A stretch of DNA of 19,109 nt from CAXTTV01 sp964247295 (GTDB lineage Bacteria; Chloroflexota; Ktedonobacteria; Ktedonobacterales; Ktedonobacteraceae): the NCBI GenBank assembly GCA_964247295.1, contig CAXTTV010000087.1:1-19109 (forward strand), given 5' to 3'. Below the pieces are notes generated by a model, which did not search any database, was not told the DNA's origin, and saw only the letters and a list, made by a program, of their open reading frames with translations. Positions 14,822 through 19,109 of this stretch are shown one piece after another. Position 1 is the first letter of the stretch. Each line of letters opens with the position of its first letter. The position numbers were made by a program, and so were the translations under genes.

Positions 14822-16099
14822 TTACTGTCGGGCGAGCATCTCCTCTTCACTGAGTGGGCCCAGGGCGGTGAGTACCTGTTTCTCCCGAAGGGGGAAGCGG
14901 CGCAGCGCGCGCGTCACATCCTCAGTAGTGATCTTCTGAACGCGCTCAATCTCTTCTTCTATCGTAACCAGGCGGCCTTCCGTTACCCAGTCATTGGAGA
15001 GGGCGCGCATCCGGCCAAAGGTGGACTCGCTGCCAAGCACCATGCTGCTAATCCATTTGTCTTTAGCGCGTTGAAGCTCGTCTTCATGGATGCCATCATT
15101 GAGCAGGCTATCCAGTTCCATATTAAGCATCTTGAGAACGCGGGGGGCCTCTGCGGGTGTAGAGTTTGCTTCCATCAGCATAATCCCCGTGCCCTCCATT
15201 GCCCAGATGCCGGCTCCCGCCGACTCGGCCAGTCCTTTCTGATAGATGTTCCAGTATAGGCGCGAGCCATCGCTATCGCCCAGGATGCTACCTCCGATCG
15301 CGGCGGCGTAGTAGTCGGGATCTTTAATGTCGACACAGGGCATGGCGATCAGCATAATCTGCTGCTTCAGCTTTTTGTCGATAATCACATTGTTTATTGG
15401 TTGGGCTGGCTCATAATGAGAGGCGTCGCGGCCACTATCGCCGGTTCGCCAGTCGCTGCAATGCTTTTCTATCAGTTCCAGGACGTGATCCCAGTCAAAC
15501 TTGCCAGCGATCGAGAAGATCAGATTATTAGCGGCATAGCGACGTTTCCAATAGTCGCGCATATCCTCAATTTTCATACCTCGGATACTCTCGCGGCTAC
15601 CAAGGACATCGCGTCCCAGAGGATGATTGCCAAAGTAGGTCTGCATCAACTTTCGATAGGCGACATTGTACGGTTGGTCCTCCGAGCGCGCGATCTCATT
15701 GATGATGACTTCCTTTTCCATCGTGAAGTCCTTCTCGTCCAGCCGGGGATAAACCATATCACTCAAGAGGGCGACGGCCCGGTCCAGATACTCGCTTAGC
15801 ACGCGAGCATAGTAGACGGTAGACTCATGAGATGTAAAGGCATTGAGCTCGGCCCCGATCTTATTAAATTCCAGGGTAATCTCCTGCCAGTCAAGATCTT
15901 TGGTTCCTTTAAAAACCATATGTTCAAGAAAGTGGGAGACACCAGCAATCGAGGGATCGGCCTCGTCTCGTGAGCCAGTATGGACATAATAGGAGACCGC
16001 CACCGACTCGAAATCGGGCATGGGTTGAGCAACTATTTGTAAACCATTTTTCAGGCGATGCGTATGGAACACAGTGCCGTTGGCTGTAGTTTCTGTCAT
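14822..16099 (-). CDS. M16-family zinc metallopeptidase (pitrilysin/MPP-like)
   Basis: This 425-residue protein matches the processing-peptidase group of family M16. The inverted zinc motif HFLEH is at 56-60, with the third metal ligand probably E135 in VIINEI. The segment RYAANNLIFSIAG is at 187-199. The C-terminal half holds GSRLYWNIYQKGLAES (278-293), whose Arg/Tyr pair contacts substrate. There is no signal peptide, so it probably works in the cytoplasm, degrading or trimming peptides. The length equals one subunit of a dimeric enzyme. The ATG at 16099 has AGAGGAG 7 nt upstream. It lies 88 bases after the ArsS stop on the same strand; it may be read from that transcript, but a functional link to arsenic is not implied. 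Confidence 0.93.
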   Translation of the reverse strand: MTETTANGTVFHTHRLKNGLQIVAQPMPDFESVAVSYYVHTGSRDEADPSIAGVSHFLEHMVFKGTKDLDWQEITLEFNKIGAELNAFTSHESTVYYARVLSEYLDRAVALLSDMVYPRLDEKDFTMEKEVIINEIARSEDQPYNVAYRKLMQTYFGNHPLGRDVLGSRESIRGMKIEDMRDYWKRRYAANNLIFSIAGKFDWDHVLELIEKHCSDWRTGDSGRDASHYEPAQPINNVIIDKKLKQQIMLIAMPCVDIKDPDYYAAAIGGSILGDSDGSRLYWNIYQKGLAESAGAGIWAMEGTGIMLMEANSTPAEAPRVLKMLNMELDSLLNDGIHEDELQRAKDKWISSMVLGSESTFGRMRALSNDWVTEGRLVTIEEEIERVQKITTEDVTRALRRFPLREKQVLTALGPLSEEEMLARQ

Positions 16100-16187
16100 A
16101 AGAAAACTCCTCTGGGGCTTTCACAACTCTTTCAGGCATGATAGCCCTGACTTCGGGGCCTTGTCAAATTTGGCCTGGACCTCTTCC

Positions 16188-17246
16188 TCAGGTTGTCGCG
16201 CCACCGCAACTGGAACCGGAGCCGGCGGTACAGCCGTAACAATGTTGCTGTGTTTGAATGACTCTCTGCTGGAGATCCTCAAAGCGCGCACAGGCTTCAA
16301 AGATAGTTTGTGGCATACCTTTCTGGAGAGGCATCTCTAGCATCTGATTAAAATCGCAATCGTAGAGTTGTCCATCCCAGCCGACCGATAAGGTATTCCG
16401 ACACATCAACCCGTCGACCGCTCCGGGATTAAAGGCGTCCAGTAACTTTTGCATATAGGTTTCAAGATTGCCGGTCTCCTGCAAAAACTCCAGGTATCGA
16501 CTGATCGGCATATTATTAAGGGTATAGAGGTGAGTAAACTCGATCCCGTATTTGCGCCGAAGCTGTCGCCGCCAATCGTTTTCCAGGGAGCTCTGCTTAC
16601 CGGGAAGAAAGGCCCCAACAGGATTTGTCATCAGGTTCAAGACCAGCCCGCTTCCCTCCTGACCATAGCCCAGTTCATTAAAGTGTTGCAATGCCTGGAT
16701 CGACTGCTCAAACACACCATCCCCCCTTTGGGCGTCGGTCTGGAGGGCCGCGAAAGAAGGCAGCGAGGCCACAACCTCAACCCGATGTTCAGCAAGAAAT
16801 TCTGGGAGGTACGCGTAGTTTGGAAGCAGAGTAATCGTAAGGTTACAGCGATCAATCACATGGCGATCCAGTCCTCGGGCTCGTTCGACGATCTCTCGAA
16901 AATCGGGATGGAGCTCTGGTGCGCCGCCAGTAATATCCAGAGTTGGGATCGAGGTCTGCTCCAGAAGCGTTAGACAGGCCTCCAATACGGAGCGTGGCAT
17001 AACCTCTTTACGATCGGGGCCGGCGTCCACATGACAATGTTTGCAGGTCTGGTTGCAGCGTTTCCCAACATTCATCTGAAGAATTTGGACACCCGCCGAT
17101 CGCAAAGGTTGGTAGCCGGCCTGTGCTACTGTATCGGCAAAGGTTTGTGGTAGTGGAAGCTCATTCAGCACCTGAAGCTGTTGTTCTACCGAGGCCAGCC
17201 GATGAGCGCGTTTCTGTAAAGTCGGAAGGATTTTCGCCTTGACCAA
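16188..17246 (-). CDS. arsS: Radical SAM protein, arsenosugar biosynthesis ArsS type
   Basis: This 352-residue protein has the radical SAM CxxxCxxC motif (C64, C68, C71) that binds the 4Fe-4S cluster and cleaves SAM. The SAM-contact segment DITGGAPE (104-111) follows. The C-terminal DUF3641-like part has further cysteines at C282, C297, C336, C339 and C347 (CYGCTAGSGSSC), probably for extra Fe-S clusters. In cyanobacteria ArsS acts after ArsM, joining dimethylated arsenic to a SAM-derived adenosyl group on the route to arsenosugars. The start is a TTG supported by AGGAG 7 nt upstream. It follows the AhpD-like gene by 33 bases, a pairing typical of this family. No arsM, arsR or transporter gene is in the window, so arsenic specificity rests on family membership. 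Confidence 0.87.
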   Translation of the reverse strand: MVKAKILPTLQKRAHRLASVEQQLQVLNELPLPQTFADTVAQAGYQPLRSAGVQILQMNVGKRCNQTCKHCHVDAGPDRKEVMPRSVLEACLTLLEQTSIPTLDITGGAPELHPDFREIVERARGLDRHVIDRCNLTITLLPNYAYLPEFLAEHRVEVVASLPSFAALQTDAQRGDGVFEQSIQALQHFNELGYGQEGSGLVLNLMTNPVGAFLPGKQSSLENDWRRQLRRKYGIEFTHLYTLNNMPISRYLEFLQETGNLETYMQKLLDAFNPGAVDGLMCRNTLSVGWDGQLYDCDFNQMLEMPLQKGMPQTIFEACARFEDLQQRVIQTQQHCYGCTAGSGSSCGGATT

Positions 17247-17279
17247 AGTTATACTCCTGTCACGAGAGAGGGATCGTGG

Positions 17280-17612
17280 TTACATGGAGACTTTATGCAC
17301 ATGATTGCGCATCTGAACACCGTGGACCAGGGAAGAGCCACCCCGGATCGCCGCCGCGACATGAACTGCCTCTGTCATCTGCTCCAGGTCCGCGCCCTTC
17401 TCAAGGCAAGAACTGCTATAGGCATCTATACAATAAGGACATTGAACAGTGTGCGCGACCGCGAGAGCGATCAAAGCCTTTTCCCTTTCGTTAAGTGCCC
17501 CTTCGGCGAAAACCGCAGTATACCAATCCAGGAATTTTTGCCAGAGCTCGGGAGCCTCCTTGCCCATATCGGGGAAGTGAGCCAGGTCTTTAGGATCGTA
17601 ATAAGTCTCCAT
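17280..17612 (-). CDS. AhpD/carboxymuconolactone decarboxylase-like partner of ArsS
   Basis: This 110-residue single-domain protein is from the carboxymuconolactone decarboxylase/AhpD family. The redox pair CPYC is at 58-61 in the QCPYCIDAYSSSCLEKG segment; a third Cys (C69), H84 and the RGGSSLVHGVQMRN ending follow. The two cysteines suit a thiol peroxidase or disulphide reductase role. Members this close in sequence are usually annotated as arsenosugar biosynthesis-associated peroxidase-like because they sit next to arsS. Here the gene lies just upstream of arsS and is probably the first of the transcript. The ATG at 17612 has AAGG 7 nt upstream. Its own activity is not established, and no arsenic-type operator is evident upstream. 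Confidence 0.85.
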   Translation of the reverse strand: METYYDPKDLAHFPDMGKEAPELWQKFLDWYTAVFAEGALNEREKALIALAVAHTVQCPYCIDAYSSSCLEKGADLEQMTEAVHVAAAIRGGSSLVHGVQMRNHVHKVSM

Positions 17613-17959
17613 GATCAGCCTTTCTACGGCAGGCGAACCTGACCGTCTGTATGCATTGTTCCATCTCTGATATTCTACTATAGAACAAAGACCAGGATCA
17701 CTGTAGCATTATGCGAAATTACCTGTCAATTTCGTTTCTTTTTCACGTGTAAATATTTTAAAAGTAAAATATAGAGGAAGGGGTAGAGACGAATATGCTG
17801 GTTGAATTTGGGCTGAGGACTGTGATATGCTAAGCATCATGGAATTCAATGGTTACGGATAAGGTATCTGTCTGTTTATTTATGAATTACAACATTTCCA
17901 CATATTACCTGTCCCCTATGTTTTTTAGCGCGATACTCAGAATATAAGGAGAGAATTCC
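17613..17959. other. Divergent intergenic region, arsS operon / GAF gene
   Basis: This 347-bp gap is AT-rich in the middle (about 17700-17780). It must hold a minus-strand promoter for the AhpD-like gene; TATAGT-like strings near 17680-17685 are candidates without a clear -35. The plus-strand promoter of the GAF gene is entered separately. I see no small ORF with a ribosome binding site, no strong hairpin and no recognisable ArsR operator. Confidence 0.45.
17802..17831 (+). promoter_or_regulatory. Candidate promoter of the GAF-domain gene
   Basis: TTGAAT (17802-17807) and TATGCT (17826-17831) are separated by 18 bp. The leader to the ATG at 17960 would be about 120 nt. A small inverted repeat ATGCT-A-AGCAT (17827-17837) overlaps the -10. 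Confidence 0.35.
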
Positions 17960-19109
17960 ATGTCGGGCGCTATACGGGGAGAGCCAGATTACCTGCCTGA
18001 AAAGGACCGTGCATTGTCATTGCTTAGAAAACTTTTACATCAGACGGTGACGCAGTTTGGGGCTGAGGGAGCATGTATAGCCCTGTTTGATAAAACCCGC
18101 AACCAGATGGTTGTGCGTTCACATATTCGTTTGCGTTCAACAACCACCAGTGTGCGCAAAATTCGTCCAAACCTTCCGGGAATGTCCCTTCCTGGTCGTC
18201 CATCTCGCCGCGCTGGCTCTGGCCTGACCGACTCGGGGCCGATGCCAGTTCCCAGAACTCGGTCCTCGCGGGAGTCTCTTGAAGAGGTGGAGGATGTTCT
18301 GCCGACGCAAAATTGTCTTTTCCCCATTGGAGCAACCTACTTTCCTGGGCAAGATTTAATTGGTACTGTTTGGAAGCATCAGGTTCCGCAACAGTTTCGC
18401 CACGAGGACTATCTAACTCTGTATCAGAGTGTCTCGGGTCCAATGGATGTCACACCCAGTAGCTATGTTGCTTTTCCCCTCAAAGAGCCCGATCTACTTC
18501 AAGAAGATGCAGAGAAACCAACCCAGCTTCTGGGTGTGGTTGTTCTCTATCAGATCCGTAGTGGTTCTGGCCTGCACTGCACCCGTGAAGAATTGCAGCG
18601 CCAGGGAGAGCTATTGGCGCTCTACATTCAAAATGAGCAGATGAAGCGGGGTTCTGAACGTACCGAAGAGCATATGCGACGGCTTCAACAGATCAGCACT
18701 GCCTTTCCAATCGCGGTCAAGCTGGCCGATCTTTTTGAAAGCGTTCACCAGTTTGCCGCCAGCGTCGTCGATGTTTCTTCCATGCTCATCACCATCTACG
18801 ATCGCGATACTCGTAAGATCTATGATGTATATGCTATTCATGATGGCGAGCGGATCGAAGGTCTTCCATCGCCACCGACTGACCCCGCGCAGCGGCCAGC
18901 CTGGTGGCAACTTGCTCAGAAGGAGAAAGCGCCAGTCTGCTTTTCACCGACCGAAGCCAACGATGGTGAGTATGATGAACTAATGACCGGCATCTGGGGG
19001 GATCAGCGGCAAGCTGAGTCCTTTCTGATGCTGCCCATGAAAATGTTCAAGCGGTTCGTTGGTTCTGTCTCGATTACCAGCAAAGTTCCCAATGCCTATG
19101 GCCCTGAGG
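17960..19109 (+). CDS. Multi-GAF sensor protein, partial (3' end beyond window)
   Basis: The reading frame is open from the ATG at 17960 to the window edge (383 codons, no stop). AAGGAG ends 8 nt before the ATG. Residues about 17-225 form a GAF-like domain (HQTVTQFGAEGACIALFD at its start, LLGVVVLYQI near its end). It is interrupted by a Ser/Arg/Pro-rich insert at about 60-115. A helical connector (about 226-255) leads to a second GAF domain from about 255 (SSMLITIYD, then SFLMLPMKMFKRFVGSVSI). There is no signal peptide or membrane helix. Such proteins usually end in a histidine kinase, GGDEF or phosphatase domain, which cannot be seen here. The frame is continuous and codon use looks normal. 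Confidence 0.85.
   Translation, partial: MSGAIRGEPDYLPEKDRALSLLRKLLHQTVTQFGAEGACIALFDKTRNQMVVRSHIRLRSTTTSVRKIRPNLPGMSLPGRPSRRAGSGLTDSGPMPVPRTRSSRESLEEVEDVLPTQNCLFPIGATYFPGQDLIGTVWKHQVPQQFRHEDYLTLYQSVSGPMDVTPSSYVAFPLKEPDLLQEDAEKPTQLLGVVVLYQIRSGSGLHCTREELQRQGELLALYIQNEQMKRGSERTEEHMRRLQQISTAFPIAVKLADLFESVHQFAASVVDVSSMLITIYDRDTRKIYDVYAIHDGERIEGLPSPPTDPAQRPAWWQLAQKEKAPVCFSPTEANDGEYDELMTGIWGDQRQAESFLMLPMKMFKRFVGSVSITSKVPNAYGPE

Noticed and set aside
14635..14850. 71-codon minus-strand ORF over the GC-rich hairpins
   Set aside because: It overlaps the end of the M16 gene, is full of Gly/Pro from hairpin arms and has no initiation signal; better read as non-coding structure.

Overview
The window looks like chromosome from a free-living bacterium of the Chloroflexota, most likely Ktedonobacteria. 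This is an inference from the mix of families (zinc-ribbon/AIM24 protein, MEDS-domain protein, ArsS with its small partner, RNase J, a long-linker FtsK, GAF-rich sensors) and the moderate GC content; no rRNA or marker tree supports it. I see no tRNA, rRNA, CRISPR array or intact insertion sequence.

Left third (1-6450). A plus-strand AIM24 protein with its own promoter faces a minus-strand cluster across a shared terminator hairpin. That cluster is NUDIX hydrolase, two-helix membrane protein and stand-alone MEDS sensory protein. Next, also minus strand and read in this order, come a GAF/PAS histidine kinase, an OmpR-type response regulator (stop and start share one base), an unlisted 29-codon ORF (3920-4009) and a zinc-type UroD-family methyltransferase. 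The 29-codon ORF's stop overlaps the methyltransferase start. The four ORFs look like one operon.

Middle (6451-12335). trmD stands alone, diverging from the kinase, without its usual rpsP/rimM/rplS partners. It converges on a 1136-residue FtsK/SpoIIIE translocase. Upstream of ftsK is a 608-bp AT-rich divergent region. It carries a candidate ftsK promoter and, facing the other way, an array of five hexamers with an exact 11-bp period, resembling PhoB/PhoP operators. The array precedes a gene for an exported protein with two RTX-type calcium-binding repeats.

Right third (12336-19109). A perfect 19-bp terminator hairpin separates the RTX gene from RNase J. A 700-bp non-coding stretch with mutually exclusive GC-rich hairpins follows. 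Then comes a minus-strand run of AhpD-like partner protein, ArsS-type radical SAM enzyme and M16 zinc peptidase. The window ends inside a plus-strand GAF-domain sensor.

Most genes are recognisable families. The most unusual parts are the 11-bp operator-like array with its secreted RTX protein, the coupled micro-ORF before the methyltransferase, and the hairpin-rich region downstream of the M16 gene.
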